A DNA stretch of 64,000 nucleotides from positions 6,370,012 to 6,434,011 of the forward strand of contig NC_072460.1 in NCBI RefSeq assembly GCF_027596085.1. Direction: 5' to 3'. Source of the DNA: Anoplopoma fimbria. Lineage: Eukaryota; Chordata; Actinopteri; Perciformes; Anoplopomatidae. The position numbers and the translations under genes are program-made. Under the pieces are notes generated by a model. That model ran no database searches, was not told the DNA's origin, and saw only the letters and a list, made by a program, of their open reading frames with translations. Shown piece by piece: positions 48,602 through 60,544 of this stretch (positions within the stretch are counted from its first letter, which is position 1; every line of letters starts with the position of its first letter).

Positions 48602-49600
48602 GGGGAGTTGACAAGCTGTGTAAGTGTGTTCCTGTGTGCCTGTATTTTCATGTGTGCATGTAGTGGCGTGTGGGGATTCATGTGTGTGAGCATGTGTGTG
48701 TGCTAAAATTGGCAGAGAGAAGGCAAAAAGGTGCAGCGTGGCTGCTGAAGTGAAGACATGTCAGCTGAAGAAAATAGGCTTGCACACAGCGAGGGGACGC
48801 CTCTTGGGGGGCGAGAGGCGTTTTCAGAGAGAAAGAGATTTTTGAATTGTGTGTTTGTGAATGTCAGTGTAAAAATAGTCATAGGCAGGCCAGCTTCATA
48901 TTATATCAATTGCTGTTTATAATACACATTTGAAGTCCTCTCAGTATGCATGTTTAACGCAGTATTTCCTACCACGTTTCAGTGCTGAGATGGAAACATG
49001 ATCTTGTGTTAGGTTGTCACCTGCTGGCATGTCGATGAACTGCCAGTGTGTTATGGAGGGAAATGATCCATCTTAGAGCGTCTAGAGTGCCGTTACAGCT
49101 TTATGCATTTCCTAAAACAGCTCATAAGATGCAGAAGATAAGGCTCACAACAATAAATCACGTCAATAAATCCAATGAAAACAACTGAACTAACTAAGTG
49201 CATCAGTGTGTCTCTCAATACTTTGACTCCCTATCCATTCATTCCTTTTATACTAATAGATTTTTAGTAAGATATATCAAGCTTTTGGCTATGCACACAA
49301 TCCTTGCAAGTATGGTCAATTCATTCTTGGTTATAGTTTTTGGAGGGATTTGTTGACAAAGGAGAAGTTAAAACATATCACCAGACTTATCCTTTAAAGG
49401 AGACACATTATGCAAATGTTCACGTTCATACTTGTACACTATTTGGGATTTCTACTAGAACATGTTCATGTGCTTTTATGTTTAGAAAACCCATCAGTTT
49501 TGTTATAGTGTCTGTCTAAATGTACCTGTAATCACCCTCTGTCTGAGTGCTCTGATTGGCTTGTGAGAAAAGCACAGGGTTCCCGCTCATCCTTAAACTA
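46741..49600. other. Intergenic spacer
   Basis: Contains family-A repeat copy 6 at 47850-48165 (plus strand), an (AGC)n tract at 48571-48600 and AT-rich unique DNA. No gene recognised. The human order would place MTMR14 between LHFPL4 and CPNE9, but nothing like it was seen here. Confidence 0.5.
47850..48165 (+). repeat. Dispersed repeat family A, copy 6
   Basis: Plus-strand copy with GTTAGCCCCGCCCTAAAGC, GGACCATAATTTACTAAATT and TTTTCTCATAGACTTCTATA. It ends GACCCGGAGGTTGCC and then unrelated sequence, not SRPK exon sequence. Confidence 0.8.
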
Positions 49601-49622
49601 TTTTTAATTAATTCATCTAAAA

Positions 49623-49730
49623 ATAAGTCCTTTTTATTAAAATGTCTTATATCAATCTTTCAAAAGTCTTAAAAACGTTTTTTTCTGTCTTTGCAACTTA
49701 ATATCTCGAAATAATTGGTAACATTTAATA
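49623..49730 (+). repeat. 108-bp exact inverted duplicate, left copy
   Basis: Base-for-base reverse complement of 54641-54748; similarity ends sharply at both borders. See the matching entry and finding. Confidence 0.95.
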
Positions 49731-50011
49731 CATTTAATCCCTCAACATTTCTTTTTACAATCAACACATGATATGATGAAGGCACTTGCAAATGACAAGG
49801 TAGTACAACATCTAAACCATACTTTGGTGTTTAATTTTTACCTCTTTGCTAAAGATTTTATTAAACATGTTTAGTTTGGCCACCAATTTAACATGTTATA
49901 ATGTTGTTATACCATGAATTTTGCAACTTACTTTACATGTATAATGTAATCCACTACACAGCAAAACTTCATTCTGTTGTTCATGTTCAAGAAAATCAAC
50001 TTGGTGTTCTC

Positions 50012-52158
50012 TGAATGATTCAGATGCTCAAAGTAGAAGCTAGAACTGCTTACTTCGCAAACTTAATCTCTTCCTCAAAGAAAAATCCAAAGGTTTTGTT
50101 TGACACAATTAATAGAATTGTTTCACCGTCTGTCTCTACAATACCATGTTTTTCTAATGATGACTGTAACAAGTTTCTTATATTTTTTATTGATAAGGTA
50201 ATGGCCATTAGGTCCAGTATTCAGCCTGGGACTTGCTCAAGAAACTCTAGCTACTCTAATTCTCCTACTGTTCTGGAGTCTTTCCAGCCTATCAGCCTAC
50301 AAGACCTGATGGCCTTAATTAAGAAAACCAAGCAATCATCTTGCCCTCTGCCGTAACATCTATCGTTAATTCATCATTGTCTACCGGAAGCATCCCATGC
50401 TATTTCAAGCATGCAACTATCCAGCCTATTTTGAAGAAAACAAACCTAAATCCAGCTTTGCCCATGAACTACAGGCCAACATCAAAACTTCCCTTTCTTT
50501 CTAAAATTTTAGAAAAGGTTGTCGCTAACCAACTTACTGCTGCACTGGAGAGGCATAACATGTACGACAAGTTCCAGTCAGGGTTTTGGAAACAGCACTC
50601 TACTGAAACCGCTCTCCTGAGGGTTTCAAATGACTTATTGATGTCTTCTGATGCAGGTGATTGTTCTGTCTTAATACTTCTCGACCTCAGCTCTGCATTC
50701 GACACTGTAGACCATAACATCCTCATTGAGAGGCTACGTGATTGGGTAGGCATATCTGGCATAGCATTGGAGTGGTTTTCATCTTACCTCACTGACAGAA
50801 GTTTTACCATCTCTGCTGGAGAGTTTGTGTCTGATACCACTTAACTCTCATGTGGTGTACCGCAGGGCTCAGTCCTGGGCCCTTTGTTGTTTTCTTTATA
50901 TTTATTACCTTTGGGAAATATCATAAGTGCATACAATGTGGCATATAATTTATATGCGGATGACATACAACTCTGTCTTTCATTTAAACCCAGTGAGGTT
51001 GTTAGTCTTTCTAGACTTCTAAACGCTATAAGGGACTGGACAGCTAAAAATTCCTTACAACTTAATGACGATAAGACGGAGGTCATGATTATTGCACCGG
51101 ATGAAGTTGACTCCCTATGACTCAACCTGCGAAATCATAGGGGTCATTTTTGACAAATCCTTGCGAAATCTGAGGGGTCATTTGTTAAACAGCTGTCCAA
51201 AACTTTTTTCCACCTCAGAAACATTGGTAAACTGAGATCTCTTGTATCACAATCTGAACTGGAGATGCTCATACATGCATTTATTTCCTCCCGCATTGAC
51301 TACTGTAACGCCCTATTCTCCTCACTCAGTACATCTGCACTTAACCGTTTCCAGTCAATCCAGAATGCTGCAGCTAGACTACTGACTAGGACAAATAGAC
51401 GGTCTCACATCACCCCCATTCTCAAATCTCTCCACTGGCAGAGATGAGGACACTGAGGGCAGAGGAGCTGAGGATGGACCGGGAGGGACAGGTGCAGATG
51501 AGCAAGTGCAACTGGAGCTGAAGAGACAGCAATATGATTATTTTAAAAAAAACCTACCCATTTCTTGTGGCAAAAAATAAAAAAATTGGGATGTGATGCA
51601 GTGCGGCATCATCACTTGGGGCAGAGAACAGGTAGTCCCTGTTGAATATAGGATACACTTTAAAATCCTCAAACTCACTTACAGATCACTTACAGATCAC
51701 TACACGGCCAGATCACTACATGGCAGAACTTCTTCACCCCAATTTAACAGCCCGCACTCTACGGTCAAACGACTTGAATTTGCTTTCTGTCCCACGCACT
51801 CGCCTTAGAACCCGTGGTGACCGAGCCTTTGAGTCAGTAGCTCTAAAACTATGGAACGCTCTGCCAGCACACCTACAGTTAGCTGAATCGGTGATTTCTT
51901 TCAAATGCCAGATTAAGACTTACCTTTTTAGAAAGCCCTTTGTATATAACTCATGCTCCAGGTCTGCTTTTAACTTATGTTATAATTTTTTTTGACTGTC
52001 TTTTGTACCTTTTTAACACGTTTTAATGTTTTATGTCTTGTTTTTATTGATTTGTATATGTTTTCTTGCTTGACTGTAATTACGCTGCTGTTAAGCACTT
52101 TGTGACCCCTGTCTGTGAAAAGCGCTTTATAAATAAAATGTATTTTATTATTATTTAT
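50012..52158 (+). mobile_element. Non-LTR retrotransposon fragment (CR1/L2-like LINE)
   Basis: Keeps the reverse transcriptase and the 3' end but lacks the endonuclease region, so it is a 5'-truncated insertion. RT blocks in order: [80 protein letters not shown] and the catalytic LYADDIQL. The tail AAGCGCTTTATAAATAAAAT with TTATTATT is typical of fish L2/CR1-like elements. Damage: a frame change near 50340, an in-frame TAA at 50842 just before GVPQG, further frame changes after 51120, and a foreign insert at 51439-51637. Inactive. Confidence 0.88.
51439..51637. mobile_element. About 199-bp insert inside the LINE
   Basis: Interrupts the LINE codons between LHW and PVEYRIHF. It starts GAGATGAGGACACTGAGGGC and includes GACCGGGAGGGACAGGTGC and an A/T-rich second half. 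It is unrelated to the LINE, with no clear terminal repeats or target duplication, and of unknown family. Confidence 0.5.
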
Positions 52159-52850
52159 AAGATGTATTCATGAAGACAGAATGAGCCTCAAATCAAATAG
52201 TGAGTTAAATGTGTGTATTGATATGTTCATGCTTACAGTCTCGCATATAAATGCATGCGTGTTCATTTTCTCCTCTGTCTTGAAATGAAATGGATGTTTG
52301 ATGTATCCTGTGAGACAATGAAAGCATTGGAACTGATTGAAAATTCTAGGGAATGACCCTCTGGATGAGACAAAATATACTAAATTCCAATATCTGAGGA
52401 TGAACAAAGTTCCATACACAATATTTGAGTTGCAGTGTGGTGCACTGAACACTGGGAGGGAGCATTTCATCAAACCTGGCACAGTAAAAGATCAGGCTGC
52501 TCTTCATTTCAATGGACGTTTTTTCCTTTTATACAGTTACAACCACTCTGTTATAGCTCAGGCTTTTTGCTCTTTATATTATGTCACAGTCATCTTCATA
52601 AACTAAAGCTAAAGGACTAAGTTCAGTTCCAAAGCTTATTTTCCAATTAGTAATAAATATATAACTCCTTTTCTTACTGTTCGGGTGTATTGACTGCTTA
52701 CTTTTAGTTTTCATAGGTGACAGGTGGACACAATTGTGTAGTGAGCGATCCTGAAAACGCACGTCACACCCTGAAACAATAATTAGGATCAACCTTTGTG
52801 GGTGGACTGAGATGGTTGTCTGACAGGTCCCATAGTTCTCTCTGTTTCAG

Positions 52851-52954
52851 AAGGCTGATTGAACTCAAGAGTGTGGCGATGCTGTTGTTCCTGTTGTCTC
52901 TTGTGCTGACGCCGGTCCAGCTGATCACAGGCTCCCACGTTGGCAGCGCTCGTG
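52851..52954 (+). CDS. Possible signal-peptide exon of an unknown secreted protein
   Basis: A strong acceptor (ttctctctgtttcag) and a good donor (CGTG|gtgagt) frame a 104-base block with ATG at 52879. Its 25 codons begin MLLFLLSLVLTPVQLITG, a textbook signal peptide, then SHVGSAR and a phase-1 donor. This layout is usual for secreted proteases and similar genes, but no following exon was recognised on either side. Could be an orphaned or relic exon. Confidence 0.35.
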
Positions 52955-53321
52955 GTGAGTCGGGGCCACTCAAACACACAAGCCCTGGGAATCCAATATG
53001 CTGTCACATGATCAAAGGGCGTTTCAAACTGGGATCTGAGGCGGAAATTTACAAATGGCCACATGTCGCAAGGCTAGACACGGTCAGAAACACAGTGAGA
53101 AACCAAAATGCTGAAAAAATCTGAATGGAAAATTTCATCACAGAAAACATCAATATCCTTTATCTTACACAGTGCCACAATGTCCACACAGAATATCTAA
53201 TGCTGTGTGTTACTAATGGGAGTTTGATCACAGGATCACTCGTGTTTATTCGAGTAATAGACGCAAGGTAGGATCATTTTTTTCATCCCCTTTCAGAAAA
53301 GTACTTTTTGAGGAGCATCAC

Positions 53322-53530
53322 ATAAGATAAGATAAGATAAGATAAGATAATCCTTTATTAGTCCCGCAGCGGGGAAATTTGCAGACTTACAACAGCGTAG
53401 AGTAAAGTGCACACAAGAGACATAGTAGAAGAAGACAAGCTAAGAATAAAAAATAAAGAAATAAAAAATAAAAATTATTATAAATAAGCAATAAAAAACA
53501 GTAGAAAAAAACAACAATAACTGAAATATT
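53322..53530. repeat. (GATAA)n tract with attached teleost interspersed repeat
   Basis: Six or so ATAAG units lead into TCCTTTATTAGTCCCGCAGC and GGGGAAATTTGCAGAC, a combination I recall as the end of a common fish interspersed element, followed by an A-rich stretch. Confidence 0.5.
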
Positions 53531-54079
53531 ATATTTACAGACAGAGACATGGTTCCTTCCGGGATTTCTACCAGATTTCCTGGACATGTATTTCTTTTTT
53601 TAAACTTGTATTACTTTTCATATTTTTTATCACCTCCTCAACTCCTTCTCGACTGAGTCACACAGTCAGACGTTATGTGCTTGCATTGCTATAATCAGTA
53701 TGTGCTTGTGCTCATTTGTGGTCAGATCTGTGCTTTTGAACCATGAGGCATCTCATTTAGCACACTCAGACTGGCTTATCATACCCTAATCAGAGAGGAT
53801 TGTTAATGTGAGACGAGACACGCTGCTGTTTAAGGGAGTCCTATATTCAGGTCTGTGCAAATAAATGTAATTGAAATTGCTTATTTAAAAGGCATAGAAA
53901 TGTTGCATTATTTATATACATCTTAAGCAAGCTTGTGACAGATAGAAATACCTCTCTGCTTTTCTTGTCATACTTATATTTCTTGCTTATATACTTGACC
54001 AATACATGGGAGAAAAACTCTTTCATTTATTACCCTGAATCTTTATTTATCACAACTTTTTCCCCCGGAGAGGGTTTCA

Positions 54080-54330
54080 GATCACAGTGACCTTCTGCGA
54101 CGTTCAGCAGATGTAATGAGGAATGGAAAAAGGAAGTGACAAAAACACCTGAAGAACTTCAACAAATTCATTTTTTCCATATACTTTATCTTTCTCCCCA
54201 TTATTGCTGGAGGCTCTCTCTATTTGGACGGCTGCTTTTTTTTTTTCTGCAGTGGAATGGAAACCAAACAGGATTTCTCTTCCTTGAATAATTAGCTGCA
54301 AGCCACAGACCGCTGCTTTCTCGTCCGAAC
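54080..54330. other. Complex non-coding block, possible regulatory element
   Basis: Unique, non-repetitive sequence with TTGAATAATTAGCTGCAAG and GGATTTCTCTTCCTTG between LINE/AT-rich zones. No ORF or repeat explains it. Weak. Confidence 0.15.
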
Positions 54331-54442
54331 ACTATATTTATAGATCATCCAGGGACGGGAGAGAAAAGAATGTTTACACACAAACATGCAGATACAGACA
54401 TTGAACAACACACAATTTTTTTTGACCTAAAAAAACAAGGCG

Positions 54443-54640
54443 CGCGACAAAAATAATAGGGACTATAATAGTAATGATAGTTTAGCAAGTAGCGAATTCA
54501 TATCTAAACACATATACACCTACACATACATGCACATATACAATTTTACACACATTAATAATTATTTATATACATATACATAGATAAATACACATTAATA
54601 CATATACCTTCCTTCATGTACACACATATACACAAATAAG
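54443..54640. repeat. Cryptic ATAC/CATA-rich simple sequence
   Basis: Degenerate TACACATATA-type simple sequence directly left of the right copy of the 108-bp inverted duplicate. Confidence 0.5.
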
Positions 54641-54748
54641 TATTAAATGTTACCAATTATTTCGAGATATTAAGTTGCAAAGACAGAAAAAAACGTTTTT
54701 AAGACTTTTGAAAGATTGATATAAGACATTTTAATAAAAAGGACTTAT
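54641..54748 (-). repeat. 108-bp exact inverted duplicate, right copy
   Basis: Exact reverse complement of 49623-49730 at all 108 positions; flanks differ immediately outside. Confidence 0.95.
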
Positions 54749-55289
54749 AAGAGAAAAGGGTGGCATTTGTCTCAGAGCAGGATTAGTTTCAGATGAGCAT
54801 AGCAATGGTAGTCCTGGTAGAACATCACAGTTTGGTTACAACAGCCCACCTCAGTTGTTTAAGCCCCTGGGTACAATGTATCACAGGTCCAACTTCATAT
54901 TAAAGCATCCATCTGCAGTTGTAGATTAGTAGTCATTTTTTTCCCGTTGTATAAACCTGTTTCAGTCTCCACTATGTTATGGTTGGTGTTTTTTTTACCA
55001 GTTCTTCCAGTTCACAGTTATCATTTTCCTGGCTATAATTAAAAGTATCCACAGTATAAACCTCAGAACCGACACACAGATTGATTGATGGTTCAACCTA
55101 CAGGAGATCGAGCTGCATCCCCTTTATTTTTTTCTACTAAACCTTAACGTTGCCTTTGTTTCAAATCCCTTGTTTACACACTCCTTCCTTCCTTTTGTCT
55201 GATTCCCGAACACCTTTTTGTAGCTTTGTTTTCCAAAAATACGATATTTCAAACACAGCTATTTTTTTTTCAGTGGCTCGGAAATGTAA

Positions 55290-55450
55290 TTCTGGTGATT
55301 GGGTCACCGTGGGAGGCTTTAAAAGAGTTTGTCATGATGCTTTCAGGAGAGCTGATTAATGGGGAATTACAGAGAGGCCCCTTTCCAGATTTAGAAGCGC
55401 AGACGTCTCATTAGAATATGACAGATTTGCTGCTTCTGTTAAGCTAATTG
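55290..55450. promoter_or_regulatory. Candidate conserved non-coding element upstream of cpne9
   Basis: Complex sequence with AGCTGATTAATGGGGAATTAC, GACGTCTCATTAGAATATG and GTTAAGCTAATTGACC, i.e. several homeodomain-like ATTA cores in non-repetitive context, about 1.7 kb before the copine start. Looks like vertebrate enhancer DNA; inference. Confidence 0.28.
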
Positions 55451-56639
55451 ACCACTAGTGTGCAAACCCCCCCACTGTTTGATGAACCGCTCCAGTGAAT
55501 ATATGAAGTACATGATGTAACCGTTGTTTTGATGTGAGCATGGAGTATAGATCAGGTGTTAGAAAGGTGAGAGGAGGGAAAGCGTGATGCTGTTGACTGT
55601 TCAGGGTTTCCACAGGGGAATTATTAAATATTAGTGAACTTTTACAGCTTTAGTTTCAACATGTGTACAGATTAAAGAGGAGACCACCCACTAAGAGTGG
55701 AGATTCCAGTATCTGGGTCATGTGATTTTCTCCACTGCCCCGCCCCCTTTGGGAGACTAGCCTCAGGTCCTGAGCTTTATTACTTTTTTTAAGGTTACAA
55801 AACTTATTCTGACATGTGACACGTGTGAAAAGTGCTCACTAGCAGATGTCCCATTGGAACTCGCCCATTTGATTCCTTACATTAACTATTTCTGGGGTTA
55901 CAAGTTACCTGAAGTTGTACGTTAAAATATGTAAATAAGGCACTATCTTAATAAATATGTGCAAATTTCTAGAACATAAATCTGAAGATTGGCCAAAGCC
56001 AGGCTCAGAATTCATGTTTCATGTTTTTGACATACAAAGAGTCAGAGATATCCTCCTTTTTGTATCACTGCATAAAACATAAAATACTGTTCTTAGAAAT
56101 AAAACTATAAATCAGGCTATGAATGATATAAAAACAACAAATAAATAGTTAGCTGTAGTTGTATCACAGCCCACCTTTGTTCTCTACATTCAGAAAGATG
56201 GTATAACAGACTGTGAAGCAGGGGACAAGGTTTTCTTCCTCTGAATCCATTTAGAGAAAACAGTCCTTTATTTTAAAATAACACACATTTTGACACTCCA
56301 GCTAAATAGAGTAAAACATTAAACTCATAGAAATCTCAATGAAACTTCCCCATGACTTACATTAGGACAATAGTTTTGGGAAATAAACGAATTTATGAGA
56401 AATCTACAGTCTCAAATAGACCAAGTATTAAAATAATCACCTTAAATGTGTAATTTTTTTAAATATTTTCATTCCACTATAGGCTGAAAGAAAACACATT
56501 ATGACAGACAATGTGTTTGTCCCTCTACATGACTCATTATGATTCCATGCGTTTATAAAACATTGCAGGATGTCTGGTGGACTCCTGTTGCCAGCCATTG
56601 ACAGATGATCAATGCTTCTTCATTGGTGATCTCATTATC

Positions 56640-56644
56640 ACCAC

Positions 56645-56716
<72 letters not shown>

Positions 56717-57064
56717 ACCGTGCTGTTGCTGGAGCCTCCGGTTGGCTGCGCTCTCCTCCTCCTCCTCCGCCTCCTCAGCACCGGACAGAGGCACCGTGGA
56801 CGCATGGAGGATGAATGAACTTTAAATCTGCCTCACAACTTTCACAGCGTCTCTCTCTCTCTCTCTCTCTCTCCATCCTCCACCGCTCCTCCACCGCTCC
56901 ACCACAAGAAGATTCCGCGGACAATGGATTTACCGCAAAACACGGTCCTATTGTGAATGATCACACCTTCTCCATCACCATCACCATCATCATCATCATC
57001 ATCATCATCTTCTTCTTCTTCTTCTTCTTGCTCTGTGGATGCTCATTAGGCGTCGTGGGTCGCG
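56640..57064 (+). promoter_or_regulatory. cpne9 5' UTR with stacked simple repeats
   Basis: Immediately upstream of the copine ATG: (GA)n at 56647-56715, a (TC)n tract near 56849-56873, then (ATC)n running into (TTC)n at 56973-57029. The leader would form long complementary GA/TC structures. Extent of the transcript is inferred. Confidence 0.4.
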
Positions 57065-57144
57065 ATGATGGCATCAATAGGGGAATTCGACCCTCTCAAC
57101 ACCAGAGTCCCTGCAACTAAAATAGAAGTTACCGTCTCGTGCCG
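57065..57144 (+). CDS. cpne9: Copine (CPNE9-like), first coding exon
   Basis: Copines are cytosolic calcium-dependent phospholipid-binding proteins with two C2 domains and a von Willebrand A-like domain. ATGs at 57065 and 57068; reading gives MMASIGEFDPLNTRVP then ATKIEVTVSC, ending in phase 2 at CG|gtaagg. RVPATKIEVTVSC aligns with the start of the first C2 domain of CPNE5, CPNE8 and CPNE9. Joined to the exon at 59766 it reads VTVSCRSLLDVDTFSKSDP; CPNE9 as recalled has RNLLDLDTFSKSDP, while CPNE5 and CPNE8 have LLDKD, so CPNE9 fits best. LHFPL4 next door supports this. Confidence 0.88.
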
Positions 57145-57275
57145 GTAAGGTCAAACCCACATGCAAATACGCACGTGGATGAAAACGTGCACTTATATGA
57201 TTGGAAGTGTGCATCTCTTAAAAATAAATATTAAAACAATCGCCCTGATATGGGTGATAAGTGATCGAAGTTAAT

Positions 57276-57344
<69 letters not shown>

Positions 57345-59765
57345 CCAATGTGAATGTTGCTTATATTCTTCTTCTGGTGTAATTAATGTTCATAATTTAA
57401 AACAATTTTATTCATGATTTAAATGTTAAGTAACTGTAGTAAGTCATTTGCGTTGATCAAGACAAAAACGTCTGAATCAAATGATCCAATCATCCTTCCC
57501 TCCATCCATCCCATGCGTGACTTAGTCCCTGATTGATGGCCCTTTGCTCTCAGGTAAAGGGTTAATCCCAATATGCCTCAAGGCCATTAAAAGCCTTTTT
57601 GTTTTCTGCATGAGGTCCAGCCAATGACCAGTTGATATTGACAGACATGCATGGGTAATTGTCGGTGAACATCAGGTCACAGATGAAAGAAAGCATGATG
57701 CACTTTTACACTTAAACAAAAAAAACAACACATCATTGGAAAAAACCCCATATTGATTCCTGGGATTAAACATCACACCTGACTTCTCTGCTCATGGGCA
57801 GGCTGCCCCTCGGCTGAACGCTCGCCGGCTGGCTGAACTGACGGAGCAGTCAGGGTTTTCACAGACTGTCAACCTGCCCGTCTGGTCTCAGGTCCGCCTT
57901 CTGAATAATGAATAGCATGCTGCTCCTGTGTAGTCCCTCCTGAGATCAGCCAGACACCTGAGTCGGAGACAGCCACAAACCCCAGAGGGGGAGTGGGCTT
58001 TCGATGCATGGATGATGGGGGTTCTATGTGTTTTCATTCCTCAAAAAGCTAGACTTATATGTCAGTCGTTTTACAGATTATTCAGGTTCCAACTTGTTTT
58101 TTCCACAACAGTGTATCAATGTATGGCATTTTTTCCATCTTTTTGTCTTGAATTACTTTGTGAGATTGGCGAAACAACCCTTTTTGCTTTTTCATGCATT
58201 TATCAATTTTGAGCTATTATTCTTCTATAACATGTTTACTTTCAGACTACTGAAAAGAAAACATCCATAATACACATGTAGTTGTTTATTTATACTACTT
58301 TGTCTATTTGAGTCCGTAGATTTCTGCAACATTCACCAAAGCAAACATTAGATAATGCCTCATTTGCGTATTTAAACATAAAATAGCAGAAAGCTTGTAA
58401 TACAAAAGAGAATTGTCTCAATGTATTTAATGAACTGCAAAAGTTTCATGGTGATAGCTATTCCTTTTTTCTCAAACACATTTTTTTACAGCCTTAACAT
58501 TCTGTAAACTGTAATTGGAACAGATGTTTGATTGCCGCACGTCTGCAAACAAGTTGTAACTCACCCCAAACATTTCATTCAAAGTAAAATGTCGTTTTGT
58601 CACTGTGTGAGCTGTGCTGGTCAAAATGTTCGTACAAACTGTGTACATGTTTCTTTTATTTCAGCTTTGGGCATTACTGTGCAATACTGTAGCACTCAGA
58701 AACATTTCCCCTTTCATCTTTCATGTAAAGTCATATACAGTGAACAGAAAACAATTACCATAAAATTACATTCAAGACCCACATTCAAGCAAGTGGTTAT
58801 TGTGCAAATTGCAGACAATTGTGCTTCCTCCGTTGCTCAAACGGATGAGAAATGCAAATTTTTTGTGAGCAACAAAGTCATTGTTCAGAGATTTGGACTT
58901 CTTGTTTTGAAAGAAGAAGAAAAAAATATCATTCAAGGATTGATCAAAAGCAAGTGATAAATGACTGCAATGTATTTGACCCTTTCACCTGTAGTGTCTT
59001 CAAAATGTAAGCAATTTTATGATACATATCTTTAAAGGCTGTTTCCTCTCGTACTCTGAGGCAGAAATCTCCTCTTCAGTAGTACACCAAACTATCCAGT
59101 TTCATCCTATCTATATTTCGAAGGTTTTTACAGTAGTGTTTGTTCGTATGTCATTTATAGCCTGATTTATACAACATAACATTCCTAAAAACATGGCCAG
59201 AATGTTTTTTATTTTTTATTTATTATTATTATTTTTTGCTGTATATTCCCTTATTATGGAGTGATCAGAGAGAGATGCAAAATCCCCTCTTTAAAAACCT
59301 TTGACTCTAACATGTCAACAACATGAAACAAGAATTTTGAACCTTGCAACATTTTGATTTCGGTTCTGGAAACGTATGCAAATGAGCAGATATTGGATTT
59401 AAGTTAATGCATAATTTGAGTATGTAAGATAACATTTAATTTTCCTTGTAGTGCAAAAAGTAATTATTTTAATGTAAGTAATCAACTTGGGAAGTTTAAT
59501 GGTGATATCTCTTTGTTAAAATGTTTGAATGCATTCAGTATTTTTATGTTAATTCCACACAATTACTAAGAGAGCAATTAAAATCTGCCCATGACCTCTG
59601 GAACTGAGCTGAGACTTTTAGAAACACTCAAGTGGAGCATAAAACCAATGGGATAAAATATGGGAGTTTAGGAAATGTAAATTAATGAATCTATTGTCTC
59701 AAAAGTATTTTAAAAAAGGGCTGAAAGGATCCATTCTTACATGAACTTTTTTGCTGTTTCCGCAG
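57145..59765 (+). other. cpne9 intron 1
   Basis: Phase-2 intron with a gtaagg donor and a ccgcag acceptor. Contains a (GT)n tract at 57279-57342 and a non-repetitive block at 57480-57700 (GGTAAAGGGTTAATCCC, AGGCCATTAAAAGCC, GACAGACATGCATGGGTAAT) that could be regulatory. The open frame at 58532-58957 starts at TTG and has no recognisable product. Confidence 0.6.
57279..57342. repeat. (GT)n microsatellite
   Basis: About 64 bp of uninterrupted GT in the first cpne9 intron. Confidence 0.97.
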
Positions 59766-59806
59766 AAGTCTGCTGGATGTGGACACATTCTCCAAGTCAG
59801 ATCCCG
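59766..59806 (+). CDS. cpne9: Copine (CPNE9-like), second coding exon
   Basis: 41-base exon between ccgcag and gtaagt-like gtaagtt. It completes the split R codon and encodes SLLDVDTFSKSDP, the copine C2A calcium-binding loop 1; the aspartates in LLDVD and SKSDP are the expected calcium ligands. Ends in phase 1. The next exon is not in the remaining 4.2 kb, so the gene continues beyond the window. Confidence 0.88.
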
Positions 59807-60544
59807 GTAAGTTTTGTCGTTTGAGATGCTGGCAATAATAGAACACTGTTTTTTTTTTTTTGTTGGCCATGTTTACTTAAGCAAATACATTATTTTATTA
59901 CCAATGTGGATATTGAACTGAATATCAACTTTATATTTACTGTTAAAAAAAACTGGGAGATATACACACACACGTTATGTGTATACCTGCATTCTCTCTC
60001 ACTGCAACAATAGCAGTACGGTGTAATGGATGGTGCTCTACTCTTGCACTGGTAAATAACCCAGAAGGTCAGAGCTATCGATGGGTGACATGTCTGCTGA
60101 TACAATACAAGAGTGAGGAGGGAGAATAAAAAATGAAGACAGGACTAAGGAGTAAGGAAAAGTCAAGGTTGAAGAAAGGCCAGGATGTTGTGCTGTTGGC
60201 TGAGCCTTGGGTGGTAAAAAAAAAAAAACATAGATAGGGGGAGGAATTATGGGTTAAAAGCCTGCCTCTGAAACTGTGTATACCTGTTCTGTAACCTGCG
60301 GCGATTCACCCCTTGTATACTTTCTGAATGAAGACAAGCCTGGTGGTTTTCTTTTTGCTATTTAGTGGAAGGATATTTCTCTTAAGCAGGACTCTGGGGT
60401 GCAGATGCTAACCAGTTATCAGGTATCTGAGCTGTGTATGAGCTGAAAATAAGTACATTTGCATCTTTCAACTTAAGACCCAGTTAACAAATGAAGACCA
60501 GAATGATGGTCTTCATGGACACCAGAAACAAATGTCAATTTGGA

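Noticed and set aside
55274..55359. Second exon for the 52851-52954 signal-peptide exon
   Set aside because: Phase fits and an acceptor is present, but the sequence continues without a border into an enhancer-like block and the peptide resembles nothing known.
46741..57064. MTMR14 between LHFPL4 and CPNE9, as expected from human gene order
   Set aside because: No phosphatase exon was recognised in this interval on either strand.
56605..57120. Open frames through the cpne9 leader
   Set aside because: Translations of (GA)n, (TC)n and (ATC)n repeats; the copine frame starts at 57065.
58532..58957. 141-codon open frame in cpne9 intron 1
   Set aside because: Starts at TTG, AT-rich, no recognisable domain and no supporting splice signals.
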